From positions 186,001-250,000 of the forward strand of contig CAVTGV010000004.1 of NCBI GenBank assembly GCA_963734365.1: a DNA stretch of 64,000 nucleotides, given 5' to 3'. The notes below the pieces were generated by a model. It saw only the letters and a list, made by a program, of their open reading frames with translations. It made no database searches and was not told the origin of the DNA. Shown here in pieces: positions 26,665-34,945 of this stretch (its first letter is position 1; each line of letters opens with the position of its first letter). This DNA is from JACVRW01 sp963734365 (lineage in GTDB: Bacteria > Actinomycetota > Thermoleophilia > Solirubrobacterales > Thermoleophilaceae). The position numbers and the translations under genes were made by a program.

Positions 26665-27564
26665 ATGAAGGCCGTCCTCGCGGACGAGCCCTTCTCCGAT
26701 CCCGCGTGGATCTTCGAGCGCAAGCTGGACGGCATTCGCTGCCTGGCGCACCGCGATGGCGCCGGGGTGCGGCTGCTCTCGCGCACCGAGCGCTCGATGA
26801 ACGCCGACTACCCCGGCGTGGTGGAGGCGCTCGAGGCTGAGCCCCACGAGGACTTCGTGGTGGACGGCGAGGTTGTGGCCTTCGACCGTCGCGGCGTCAC
26901 GAGCTTCTCGCGGCTGCAGCGCCGTGGCCGCGAGCGGGTGGCGATCTTCTTCTACGTCTTCGACCTGCTGCGCCTCGACGGCGAGGACCTGCGGCCGCTG
27001 CCGCTGCGCGAGCGCAAGGCGCGGCTGCGCAGCGAATTTCGGTTCGAGGGGCCGGTGCGCCTCTCGCCACACCGCAACGAGCATGGCGAGAAGCTGTTCC
27101 GGGAGGCCTGTGCCCGGGGTCTCGAGGGCCTCGTGGCCAAGCGGGCCGACAGCCCGTACCGCGCGGCCCGCTCCCGCGATTGGCTGAAGCTCAAGTGTCA
27201 CGCCGAGCAGGAGCTGGTGATCGGAGGCTTCACCGACCCACAGGGCTCACGAACGGATTTCGGGGCGCTGCTCGTCGGTCACTTCGAGGACGGCCGCCTC
27301 CACTACGCCGGCAAGGTCGGGACCGGCTTCGACCACCACACGCTGCGCACGCTGGGAGAGCGGTTGCGCGAGCTGGCGCGCGACGAACCGCCGTTCGTCG
27401 ACGTCCACCCGATCCCGCGCGGCACCCGCTGGGTCAAGCCCGAGCTGGTGGCCCAGATCGCGTTCACCGAGTGGACGCGCGACGGCCGGCTGCGCCACCC
27501 GCGCTACCTCGGACTGCGCGACGACAAGCCCGCCCGCGACGTGGTGCGGGAGCGGCCCGCATGA
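26665..27564 (+). CDS. ATP-dependent DNA ligase (LigD ligase-domain type)
   Basis: 299 aa. Nucleotidyltransferase motif I is ERKLDGIRCLA (adenylated Lys), with motif III FFYVFDLL, motif IV ARGLEGLVAKRADSPY and motif V DWLKLKC; the OB-fold C-terminal part has FTEWTRDGRLRHPRYLGLRDDKP, the LigD-type ending. It is the ligase module alone, without the polymerase or phosphoesterase domains of full LigD. Seals DNA breaks, probably in repair/NHEJ. No Ku gene is in the window. Confidence 0.9.
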   Translation: MKAVLADEPFSDPAWIFERKLDGIRCLAHRDGAGVRLLSRTERSMNADYPGVVEALEAEPHEDFVVDGEVVAFDRRGVTSFSRLQRRGRERVAIFFYVFDLLRLDGEDLRPLPLRERKARLRSEFRFEGPVRLSPHRNEHGEKLFREACARGLEGLVAKRADSPYRAARSRDWLKLKCHAEQELVIGGFTDPQGSRTDFGALLVGHFEDGRLHYAGKVGTGFDHHTLRTLGERLRELARDEPPFVDVHPIPRGTRWVKPELVAQIAFTEWTRDGRLRHPRYLGLRDDKPARDVVRERPA

Positions 27565-27588
27565 GATCTCGGGTAGCCTCGCACCGAC

Positions 27589-29067
27589 GTGGGCCAGGAG
27601 CTCGCCCCGAGAGTCTTTAGTCGCGAGGACCGGCAGCGTTACCGGACCAAGGTGCGCGCGTGTCTCGACGTGTTCGCGCGCATGCTCTCCGAGTCTCGCT
27701 TCGATCCCGAGGACCGCTCCTTCGGCCTCGAGATCGAGCTGAACCTCACCGACGACGCGGGCGACCCGGCGATGTGCAACGCGCCGGTGCTCGAGGCCAT
27801 TGCGGACGCCGCGTTCCAGACCGAGCTCGGTCAGTTCAACGTGGAGATCAACATCCCGCCGCGCCTGCTCGAGGACGGCGTGTTCTCGGAGCTCGAGTCG
27901 GAAGTACGGCGCAGCCTCAACCAGGCCGAGGACCGGGCCCGCGGCGTGGGCGGCCACATGATGCTGATCGGGATCCTGCCCACGATCGACGAGGCGCACC
28001 TGAACGCCGACGCGTTCTCGGAGAGCCCGCGCTACAAGCTCCTCAACGAGCAGATCTTCGCCGCGCGTGGAGAGGATCTCGAGATCGCGATCAGCGGACC
28101 GGAGCGGCTCTCCACCTTCGCCGACACGATCGCCCCGGAGGCTGCCTGCACGAGCGTCCAGCTGCACCAGCAGGTGATGCCCGAGGCCTTCGCGGACCAC
28201 TGGAACGCGGCGCAGGCGATCGCCGGGGTGCAGGTGGCCGTGGCCGCCAACTCCCCGTTCTTCTTCGGCAAGGAGCTGTGGCGGGAGACTCGCATCGCCC
28301 TGTTCGAGCAGGCCACCGACACCCGACCCGACGAGCTCAAGGCCCAGGGCGTGCGCCCGCGCGTGTGGTTCGGCGAGCGTTGGATCACCTCGATCTTCGA
28401 CCTCTTCGAGGAGAACGTGCGCTACTTCCCGGCGCTGCTGCCGGTGTGTGAGGACGAGGATCCGGTGGAGACGCTCGAGCGCGGGGACGTGCCGGGCCTG
28501 GCCGAGCTGCGCCTCCACAACGGCACCATCTACCGCTGGAACCGCCCGATCTACGACATCGTCCGCGGCCGGCCTCACGTGCGCGTGGAGAACCGGCTGC
28601 TGCCCGCGGGACCCACGGTGGTCGACATCCTCGCCAACGCCGCCTTCTACTACGGGCTGATCAGGTCGCTGACCGTGGCCGAGCGGCCGGTCTGGTCCCA
28701 GATGTCGTTCTCGGCGGCCGAGGAGAACCTGCACGCGGGCGCCAGGGACGGGATCGACGCCCGTGTCTACTGGCCCGGGGTGGGGGAGGTCCCGGTGTCC
28801 GAGCTGGTGCTCCGGCGTCTCCTGCCGCTCGCCCACGAGGGGCTCGAGCGGGCCGGCGTGGACAGCGGCGACCGGGACCGGCTGCTGGCCATCATCGAGC
28901 GGCGCTGCGTCGAGCACGCCAACGGGGCCTCCTGGCAGAGCGGCGCCTTCCATCGCCTGTATGGCGAGCGCGGGCTCGATCGCGCCGACGCGCTGCGCGA
29001 GCTCACCGTGCGCTATCGCGATCACATGCACTCCAACGAGCCCGTGCACAGCTGGCCCGAGGTCTGA
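27589..29067 (+). CDS. Glutamate-cysteine ligase family (GCS2) protein
   Basis: 492 aa. FGLEIELNLTD opens the ATP-grasp-unrelated GCS2 fold; GQFNVEINIPPRLL, TSVQLHQQV, ANSPFFFGKELWRETRI and HVRVENRLLPAGPTVVDI are conserved carboxylate-amine ligase segments. The protein is longer than the ~370-aa YbdK group and matches a ~490-aa actinobacterial branch. Likely joins glutamate to cysteine or another amine; the product is uncertain. Starts 25 nt after the ligase gene. Confidence 0.85.
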   Translation: MGQELAPRVFSREDRQRYRTKVRACLDVFARMLSESRFDPEDRSFGLEIELNLTDDAGDPAMCNAPVLEAIADAAFQTELGQFNVEINIPPRLLEDGVFSELESEVRRSLNQAEDRARGVGGHMMLIGILPTIDEAHLNADAFSESPRYKLLNEQIFAARGEDLEIAISGPERLSTFADTIAPEAACTSVQLHQQVMPEAFADHWNAAQAIAGVQVAVAANSPFFFGKELWRETRIALFEQATDTRPDELKAQGVRPRVWFGERWITSIFDLFEENVRYFPALLPVCEDEDPVETLERGDVPGLAELRLHNGTIYRWNRPIYDIVRGRPHVRVENRLLPAGPTVVDILANAAFYYGLIRSLTVAERPVWSQMSFSAAEENLHAGARDGIDARVYWPGVGEVPVSELVLRRLLPLAHEGLERAGVDSGDRDRLLAIIERRCVEHANGASWQSGAFHRLYGERGLDRADALRELTVRYRDHMHSNEPVHSWPEV

Positions 29068-29114
29068 GCAGCCCCTAGCGAAAAGCGGCACGGGGCGGTT
29101 AGGCTGGCGCCTCC

Positions 29115-29390
29115 ATGGGCTGTCTACTCGCTCTGCTGGCCGGCTTCTTCCCGCGCTTCGCGCTCGTACTGCTGTGGATCTTCACCAATGAGGTCGATCA
29201 GGCCTACGACTCGTTCTGGATACCCCTCGCCGGCCTGATCTTCCTGCCCCTGACCACACTGGTCTACGCCCTCACGTGGGCGCCGGTGGTTGGACCCGAC
29301 GGCTTCGACTGGTTCCTGATCGGCCTCGCCTTCGTGCTCGACCTGTCGAGCTATGCGGGAGGGGCGAGAGGGCGCGGGCGCCGCGACTAG
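29115..29390 (+). CDS. Small membrane protein
   Basis: 91 aa with two to three hydrophobic segments (LLALLAGFFPRFALVLLWIF, WIPLAGLIFLPLTTLVYALTW, WFLIGLAFVLDLSSYAGG) and a basic tail. This arrangement is common among short actinobacterial inner-membrane proteins of unknown role. No motif identifies a function. Confidence 0.75.
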   Translation: MGCLLALLAGFFPRFALVLLWIFTNEVDQAYDSFWIPLAGLIFLPLTTLVYALTWAPVVGPDGFDWFLIGLAFVLDLSSYAGGARGRGRRD

Positions 29391-29454
29391 CGGGCCGGCT
29401 GCCTGCGGGGCGTTGGTGGTCGCCGTCGGGCCCGCCGCTCGAGGTGACGATGCA

Positions 29455-29913
29455 ATGATCCTGACGATGGACCAGCCGACGGCCGAGGACGCGCTGAGGT
29501 TGCTGGAGCCACTCGTCGGCGAGTGGACCATGCAGGCGCAGCCGCCGGGCGGCGAGCCGTGGCCGGGGGAGGCGAGCATGACGATCGAGTGGCACGACTC
29601 GCGAGCGCACCTGGTCCAGCGATCGACAGTGGAGATGCCCGAGGCGCCGAACGGCATCTCGGTGATCGGCTGCGACGCGGCGAACGGGACCTACTCCATG
29701 CTCTACTCCGACGATCGCGGCGTCTGCCGCATCTACGAGATGAGCATCGACGCCCGGGAATGGAGGCTGTGGCGGACCGGCGAGCCCTTTGCCCAGCGAT
29801 TCGTGGGTCGCTTCGCGGACGACGGCGAGACGATCGTCGGCCGCTGGGAGACCGGGCTCGAGGACGGGACCTGGGTGACCGACTTCGACATCACGTACCG
29901 CAAGGTCCGGTGA
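29455..29913 (+). CDS. DUF1579-like / lipocalin-fold protein
   Basis: 152 aa. The core RLLEPLVGEWTMQAQPPG, SMTIEWHDSRAHLVQRSTV, YSMLYSDDRGVCRIYEMSID and FDITYRKVR describe an antiparallel barrel like those annotated as DUF1579 or FABP-like. A GAGGTG stands eight bases before the ATG at 29455; an ATG four codons later is possible. No catalytic residues are evident. Confidence 0.78.
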   Translation: MILTMDQPTAEDALRLLEPLVGEWTMQAQPPGGEPWPGEASMTIEWHDSRAHLVQRSTVEMPEAPNGISVIGCDAANGTYSMLYSDDRGVCRIYEMSIDAREWRLWRTGEPFAQRFVGRFADDGETIVGRWETGLEDGTWVTDFDITYRKVR

Positions 29914-29935
29914 GCACAACCGGACCGAACGGGCT

Positions 29936-30393
29936 CTAACCGCCGAACTGCAGCACCCACGTGGTGGCGGCACGGCCCTGCAGCCGGCCGCGCGCCACAC
30001 CCGCGCCGAGCCAGCGGAAGCCGGAGCTGAGCATCAGCGCCCTGTGCGGCGGAGACTGCAGCCAGGCGCGCACCGTGAGGCGAACCCGGGCACTCCGCCC
30101 GGGATGCCAGGCCAGGTTCTCTCCCAGCCGGGAATAGCGGGAGCTCGCCCGGATCCGTGGCTGATGGCCGAAGTAGTCGGCGCGCAGCATCCAGTGCGCG
30201 TAGCGGCCGGCCGACGGCCCAGCGACCGCGAGGCCCGCAGCGGACGCAGGCCGTGAGCTCCCCGCGCGGCGTTGACCTTCCTCAGCATCTTCTTCTCGGC
30301 CAGGGCCGACGCGCCAGCGATCGCCGGGGCGGCGGCCGCCGCACCGAACACGGCCAGCAGGAGGCCGATCACGGCGATTCTCACCGGCTTCAC
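29936..30393 (-). pseudogene. Secreted CAP-domain (SCP/PR1-like) protein, interrupted by one frameshift
   Basis: Two reading frames together encode one CAP protein. The first (GTG 30393, preceded by GGAGGT) gives the signal peptide and helix 1 (KKMLRKVNAARGAHGLRPLRASRSL). The second carries the rest: RYAHWMLRADYFGH, GENLAWHPG, WLQSPPHRALMLSSGF, WVLQFGG. Inserting one base near 30213-30215 joins them into 152 aa, the usual size. CAP proteins are exported and act in cell-wall or lipid binding. Either a recent one-base loss or a sequencing error. Confidence 0.82.
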
Positions 30394-30487
30394 CCGACAC
30401 CTCCGTGTCAGGAGCGAAATGGGTTCCCCCCCACTCGTTCCACGAGCCCTCTACCCAGCCGGGCGAGAAGACCAAACTCGTGCGAGT

Positions 30488-31090
30488 ATGCGCCGCGTGG
30501 AGATCGTCCTGGTGCGTCACGGCGAGACCGAATGGAGCCGCGACATGCGCCACACCGGGGGCCGTACGGACATCCCACTGACCGAGAAGGGGCGCGACGA
30601 GGCGCGCGGACTCGGCGCAGCGCTTTCGGAATGGACCTTCACGCGGGTGATCACGAGCCCGCTCAGCCGGGCGGTCGATACCTGCGAGCTGGCGGGTCTG
30701 GGCGACCGCGCCGAGCGCTCCGACGCCCTGCTCGAGTGGGACTACGGCGAGTACGAGGGCATAACCACCAAGCAGATCCGCTCCGAGCGGCCGGGCTGGT
30801 ACCTATGGCGCGACGGTGCCCTCGGCGGCGAGACCGCGGCCGACGTGGGGGCCCGCGTCGATCCGCTAGTGGAGGAGCTGAAGAAGAGCGAGGGCGACGT
30901 GGCTCTGTTCGCTCACGGACATCTCCTGCGGGTTCTGGCGGCGCGCTGGCTGGGCCTGCCTCCCGAGGACGGCGCGCTGCTGGCGCTCTCCACCGCCACG
31001 TTGTCGGCGCTCGGCTTCGAGCGCGAGACCGCCGTGATCAAGCGGTGGAATGCTCCGGTTGGCGCTGACCGCGCGCCTGGCGGCGCCTAG
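30488..31090 (+). CDS. Histidine phosphatase family protein
   Basis: 200 aa. Catalytic motif LVRHGETEWS (phospho-His), the second Arg/Glu region ITSPLSRAVDTCEL, WDYGEYEGITT, and the second His in LFAHGHLLRVLAARWLG. A cytosolic phosphoglycerate-mutase-like phosphatase; substrate unknown. Its 3' end overlaps the convergent membrane gene by ~50 nt. Confidence 0.9.
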   Translation: MRRVEIVLVRHGETEWSRDMRHTGGRTDIPLTEKGRDEARGLGAALSEWTFTRVITSPLSRAVDTCELAGLGDRAERSDALLEWDYGEYEGITTKQIRSERPGWYLWRDGALGGETAADVGARVDPLVEELKKSEGDVALFAHGHLLRVLAARWLGLPPEDGALLALSTATLSALGFERETAVIKRWNAPVGADRAPGGA

Positions 31091-31757
31091 CCCACCAGGA
31101 GTCGGGCCTCGCCTTCAGCAGGGCGCCGAGCAGGCCGAGGAGCGGGATGAACATTCCCCCGAGGGCCAGCAGCAGCCGCCCCTTCAGGAACGTGACCACC
31201 GATAGGAGCACTCCGATCAGCTGGAGCGGTATGAGAAACAGCGCGCTCTCGGCGCCCACGAAGCTCCTGCCGCCGATGCCCACGGCCAGGAGCAGCGCCT
31301 CGCGCACGTCGATCCAGAACTGCAGGCCGAGAAGCGTGATGGTCAGCAGGACGGCGACAAGGATCACGGCATCGATCGACTCGCGCCCCTGCGGCGCCCA
31401 GTAGACGTCCTGCAGGTTCAGCCAGAGGGCGAACTCGTCCAACGTGAGCCCCATTCCGATCCCGAAGGCGATCGCCACGAGCTGATACCACGGATCGGGG
31501 ATGTCGACGGCGATCCCTAAGTAGCCCATCGATATCAGGAGCAGGATGCCCCAGAACATGTGGTGGATGTGGGTGCCGCCCTTGGTCTCGACGTTGCCCG
31601 GCCACCAGCTCACCTGCGCCTTGATCATGTGCGTGCTCGTGCGAATGAAGGCGAACGAGCACAGGAAGGACATCAGGATCAGGAAATGGACCTCCTTGCC
31701 CGCGTCCAGGATGTGGGCGTCGTACGCGTCGGCTATGTCGGACCAGAGACCTTCCAT
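31038..31757 (-). CDS. Integral membrane protein of unknown function
   Basis: 239 aa with about six membrane segments. THIHHMFWGILLLISMGYLG and GIGMGLTLDEFALWLNLQDVYW contain conserved-looking His and Asp/Glu residues in or next to membrane helices, which could bind a metal. The basic C-terminal tail (WWARRRQARGQRQ) lies antisense to the end of the phosphatase gene. Start ATG 31757 (MEGLWSDIADAYD). The start region is close to the divergent Bax-inhibitor-like gene. Confidence 0.75.
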   Translation of the reverse strand: MEGLWSDIADAYDAHILDAGKEVHFLILMSFLCSFAFIRTSTHMIKAQVSWWPGNVETKGGTHIHHMFWGILLLISMGYLGIAVDIPDPWYQLVAIAFGIGMGLTLDEFALWLNLQDVYWAPQGRESIDAVILVAVLLTITLLGLQFWIDVREALLLAVGIGGRSFVGAESALFLIPLQLIGVLLSVVTFLKGRLLLALGGMFIPLLGLLGALLKARPDSWWARRRQARGQRQPEHSTA

Positions 31758-31783
31758 TTGCACTCAGTGGTAGGAAGTGTGCC

Positions 31784-32437
31784 GTGGAGTATGCCGCGAC
31801 TCTGGCCCCGTCGAGCTTCTTGCAACGGGTCTTCGCATGGATGTTCGCCGGCCTGCTGGTCACCGCGGGCGCCGCGGCGGCCATCGGCTCGAGCGACGCG
31901 CTGCTCACCGACATCACCGCGAACCCGCTTCTGCTGATCGTTCTGTTCGTCGCGCAGCTCGGTCTCGTGTTCGCCATCGCCGCCCGCGCCGACCGCATGT
32001 CGCCCGCGCTCGCCACCGGCCTGTTCCTCCTCTACTCGGCCACCAACGGCGTGATCTTCGCGCTCGTCTTCGAGCTCTACACGTCGCAGTCGATCTTCAC
32101 CGCGTTCGCCGTGACCGCGGGGATGTTCGGCGCGATGGCGCTTTACGGCTACGTGACCAAGACCGACCTGTCGAAGCTCGGATCGATCCTGTTCATGGCG
32201 CTGATCGGCCTGATCCTGGCCACGGTCGTGAACATCTTCGTGGCCAACGAGGCGCTCTACTGGATCACCACCTACGCGGGCGTGGCGATCTTCGCAGGGC
32301 TCACGGCCTATGACGTCCAGAAGATCAAGCGGTACGAGGGCGGCCAGGGGGACGCGATCCGCGGGGCGCTCTCGCTCTACCTCGACTTCATCAACATGTT
32401 CCTGTTCCTGCTGCGCATCTTCGGCCAGAGTCGCTGA
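31784..32437 (+). CDS. Bax inhibitor-1/YccA family membrane protein
   Basis: 217 aa from a GTG, seven membrane segments. Family features: FLQRVFAWMFAGLLVTAGAA, YSATNGVIFALVFELYT, and the C-terminal YDVQKIKRYEGG followed by GALSLYLDFINMFLFLLRIFG, which carries the conserved Asp pair of the pH-sensing calcium leak in this family. The stop overlaps the cydA ATG by one base (TGATG), so it is co-translated with the oxidase. Confidence 0.92.
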   Translation: MEYAATLAPSSFLQRVFAWMFAGLLVTAGAAAAIGSSDALLTDITANPLLLIVLFVAQLGLVFAIAARADRMSPALATGLFLLYSATNGVIFALVFELYTSQSIFTAFAVTAGMFGAMALYGYVTKTDLSKLGSILFMALIGLILATVVNIFVANEALYWITTYAGVAIFAGLTAYDVQKIKRYEGGQGDAIRGALSLYLDFINMFLFLLRIFGQSR

Positions 32438-33771
32438 TGATCGACGGCGTCCTCGGCGGGCCGGTAGATCAGGAGTACCTGCTCCAGGCCCGCCAGATGC
32501 AGGCGATGTCGTTCGCGATCCACATCCCGCTCGTGTGCTTCGGGATCGCGTTCCCTGCCATGGTGCTGTTCCTCGAGGGCCTGTGGCTGCGCACCGGCGA
32601 CCCGCTCTACAAGGCGATGGCCAAACGCTGGTCGCACGCCATGGCGGTGCTGTTCGCCATCGGCGTGGTCACGGGGACCATCCTCTCGTTCGAGCTCGGG
32701 CTGTTGTGGCCCGAGTTCATGGCCACGTTCGGGGACGTGTTCGGCGTGGCCTTCGGCCTCGAGGGCTTCTCCTTCTTCATCGAAGCGATCTTCATCGCGA
32801 TCTACGTCTACGGCTGGGACCGCCTGTCGGACCGCACGCACGCCCTCTGCGGGATACCGGTGGTGATCTCGGGCTTCACAGGGTCGCTGTTCGTGATCTC
32901 GGTCAACGGCTGGATGAACGATCCCACCGGCTTTCAGATCGCAAACGGCAAGGTCACCGACATCGCGCCGTTCAAGGCGCTGTTCAACGACAACTTCTGG
33001 CACGAGCTGGTCCACATGTACCTCGCGGGCTTCATCGTCACGGGGTTCGTGGTCGCTGCGATCTACGCCACCGGATGGCTCCGCGGAAACCGCGAGCGGC
33101 GCCACCGGATGGGGCTGATCGTGGCCCTCACGTTCGCCGCCATGGCGGCCCCCGCCCAGCTCCTGGTCGGCGACTGGGCGGCGCGGACGGTGGCCAAGAA
33201 CCAGCCCACCAAGCTGGCGGTGATCGAGGGCCTGCCGAAGACCGAGAAGGGCGCACCGCTGCACCTCTTCGGGATCTACGAGAACGGCAGCGTCAAGGGG
33301 GGAATCGAGTTTCCCGACCTTCTCTCACTGCTCGCCTATCACGACCCCACTTCCACGGTTCAGGGTCTGGACGCGGTACCTCCGGATGACATTCCCACCG
33401 ACACGGGGATAAACATCGTGCGCCTGTCGTTCCAGGCGATGGTCTTCATCGGCAGCTTCCTGGCCGCGCTCGGCGTGTTCTACCTCTTCCTCTGGTGGCG
33501 CAAGGGGCGTCTGCCGAGATCGCCGTGGTTCATGCGTGCGCTGGTGGTGGCCGGCCCGCTGTCGGTGGTGGCCCTCATATGCGGTTGGGTCACGACGGAG
33601 GTGGGTCGCCAGCCCTGGGTGGTCTACGAGATCATGCGCACCGAGGACGCCGTGACCGGGGCGAGCGGCATTCCCGTGGGTTACGCGACGCTCGTGATCG
33701 TCTATCTGGGGCTGGCCACGATCGCGGGGCTGATGCTCCGGCGGCTGTCAAAGCGGCCGATGGAGGCCTGA
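32437..33771 (+). CDS. cydA: Cytochrome bd quinol oxidase subunit I
   Basis: 444 aa with nine expected membrane helices. QMQAMSFAIHIPLVCFGIAFP contains the N-terminal haem-ligand His; later helices have KRWSHAMAVLFAIGVVTGTILSFE, GFSFFIEAIFIAIYVYGW and GWMNDPTGFQ. The Q-loop region between helices is of the short type. Subunit I carries haems and the quinol site and reduces oxygen to water with high affinity. Followed by cydB three bases on. Confidence 0.95.
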   Translation: MIDGVLGGPVDQEYLLQARQMQAMSFAIHIPLVCFGIAFPAMVLFLEGLWLRTGDPLYKAMAKRWSHAMAVLFAIGVVTGTILSFELGLLWPEFMATFGDVFGVAFGLEGFSFFIEAIFIAIYVYGWDRLSDRTHALCGIPVVISGFTGSLFVISVNGWMNDPTGFQIANGKVTDIAPFKALFNDNFWHELVHMYLAGFIVTGFVVAAIYATGWLRGNRERRHRMGLIVALTFAAMAAPAQLLVGDWAARTVAKNQPTKLAVIEGLPKTEKGAPLHLFGIYENGSVKGGIEFPDLLSLLAYHDPTSTVQGLDAVPPDDIPTDTGINIVRLSFQAMVFIGSFLAALGVFYLFLWWRKGRLPRSPWFMRALVVAGPLSVVALICGWVTTEVGRQPWVVYEIMRTEDAVTGASGIPVGYATLVIVYLGLATIAGLMLRRLSKRPMEA

Positions 33772-33774
33772 GCG

Positions 33775-34776
33775 GTGCTGGCAGACGTCGCGGCCGGACT
33801 CATCGCGGTGGCCCTCACCGCGTACGTAGTGCTGGGGGGAGCGGACTTCGGCACCGGCATCTGGGATCTCACCACGCGCGACGAGGAGCTGCACTCGCGC
33901 ATCAAGAACTCGATGAGCCCGGTGTGGGAGGCCAATCACGTCTGGCTGATCTTCATCCTGGTGGTGCTCTGGACGGCGTTCCCGCGGGCCTTCGGCTCCA
34001 TCACCTCGACGCTCGCGATCCCCCTGTTCCTCGCCGCCATTGGGATCATCCTGCGCGGGTCGGCCTTCGCCCTCCGCGGAGAGGCCGCCAACGTGTTCGA
34101 GAATCGCACCGCGGGCAGCGTCTTCGCCGTGTCCTCTCTGCTCGTGCCCTTCTTTCTCGGCACCGTCGTGGGCGGGATCGCCTCGGGGCGAGTGCCGGTT
34201 GGCAATGCGGCGGGGGACGCGCTCACCAGCTGGGCGAACGAGACCTCGATCTTGGTCGGACTGCTGGCCGTGGTCACCGGGGCGCATGTGTCGGCGGTGT
34301 TTCTCGGTGCCGACGCCGAGCGCGCGGGCCAGTCGCACCTGGTGGGCCCTCTTCGCATGCGGGCGATCGGCTCCGGCGCGGTGGCGGGAGCGCTCGCGCT
34401 GGCCGGGCTGTTCGTGCTGCGCTCCGACGCACGCGAGCTCTTCGACGGCCTCACCTCCGGCGCCGGGCTGGTGTGCGTGCTGGTGTCGGCCGCGGCGGGT
34501 CTGGCCACGATCGCCCTGGAGTGGCGAGCGCGCTTCGAGGCCGCCCGCTACGCAGCGGCCGCGGCAGTGGGCGCCATCGTCGCCGGCTGGGCGGTGGCGC
34601 AGGAGCCCTACCTGCTGCCGCCCGAGCTCACGGTGGATGAAGCCGCGGCGCCGGACGCCACCCTCGCCGCGCTGCTCGGTTGCTCGGTGGTCGGCCTGCT
34701 GATTCTCATCCCGTCGCTCGTCTGGCTCTTCCGGCTCACGCTGCGGGGCGACCTCGACAAGGGCTCGAACGTATGA
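33775..34776 (+). CDS. cydB: Cytochrome bd quinol oxidase subunit II
   Basis: 333 aa, GTG start. GGADFGTGIWDLTTR and MSPVWEANHVWLIFILVVLWTAFPRAF are hallmark CydB segments in helices 1-2. Partner of CydA in the bd oxidase. Its stop overlaps the start of a 55-aa membrane protein (ATGA). Confidence 0.95.
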   Translation: MLADVAAGLIAVALTAYVVLGGADFGTGIWDLTTRDEELHSRIKNSMSPVWEANHVWLIFILVVLWTAFPRAFGSITSTLAIPLFLAAIGIILRGSAFALRGEAANVFENRTAGSVFAVSSLLVPFFLGTVVGGIASGRVPVGNAAGDALTSWANETSILVGLLAVVTGAHVSAVFLGADAERAGQSHLVGPLRMRAIGSGAVAGALALAGLFVLRSDARELFDGLTSGAGLVCVLVSAAAGLATIALEWRARFEAARYAAAAAVGAIVAGWAVAQEPYLLPPELTVDEAAAPDATLAALLGCSVVGLLILIPSLVWLFRLTLRGDLDKGSNV

Positions 34777-34940
34777 CTCGCACCCTGATCCTGTTCGGGC
34801 TCGGCTCGGCCATCCTGTTCCCCTTCGACACCCCGGTCACGCTCACCGTGGGCGTCGTGCTGCTGCTCGCCTCGATCGTGTCCGGGGTGTTCGCCGTGGC
34901 CACTCCGTCGTTCCTGTCCGGCGACGAGCCGGAGGGCTAG
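34773..34940 (+). CDS. 55-aa membrane protein coupled to cydB
   Basis: Starts at the ATG overlapping the cydB stop. Two hydrophobic helices (LILFGLGSAILFPF; TLTVGVVLLLASIVSGVFAVA) and a short acidic tail. Position and size recall CydX/CydY-type accessory subunits of bd oxidases, though the sequence is not E. coli CydX (which has a single helix). Proposed as an oxidase accessory protein by context only. Confidence 0.7.
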   Translation: MTRTLILFGLGSAILFPFDTPVTLTVGVVLLLASIVSGVFAVATPSFLSGDEPEG

Positions 34941-34945
34941 CCGGG

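Noticed and set aside
27589..29067. EgtA / first enzyme of ergothioneine synthesis
   Set aside because: The GCS2 fold fits, but no other ergothioneine genes are present and the branch differs in length, so only the family is given.
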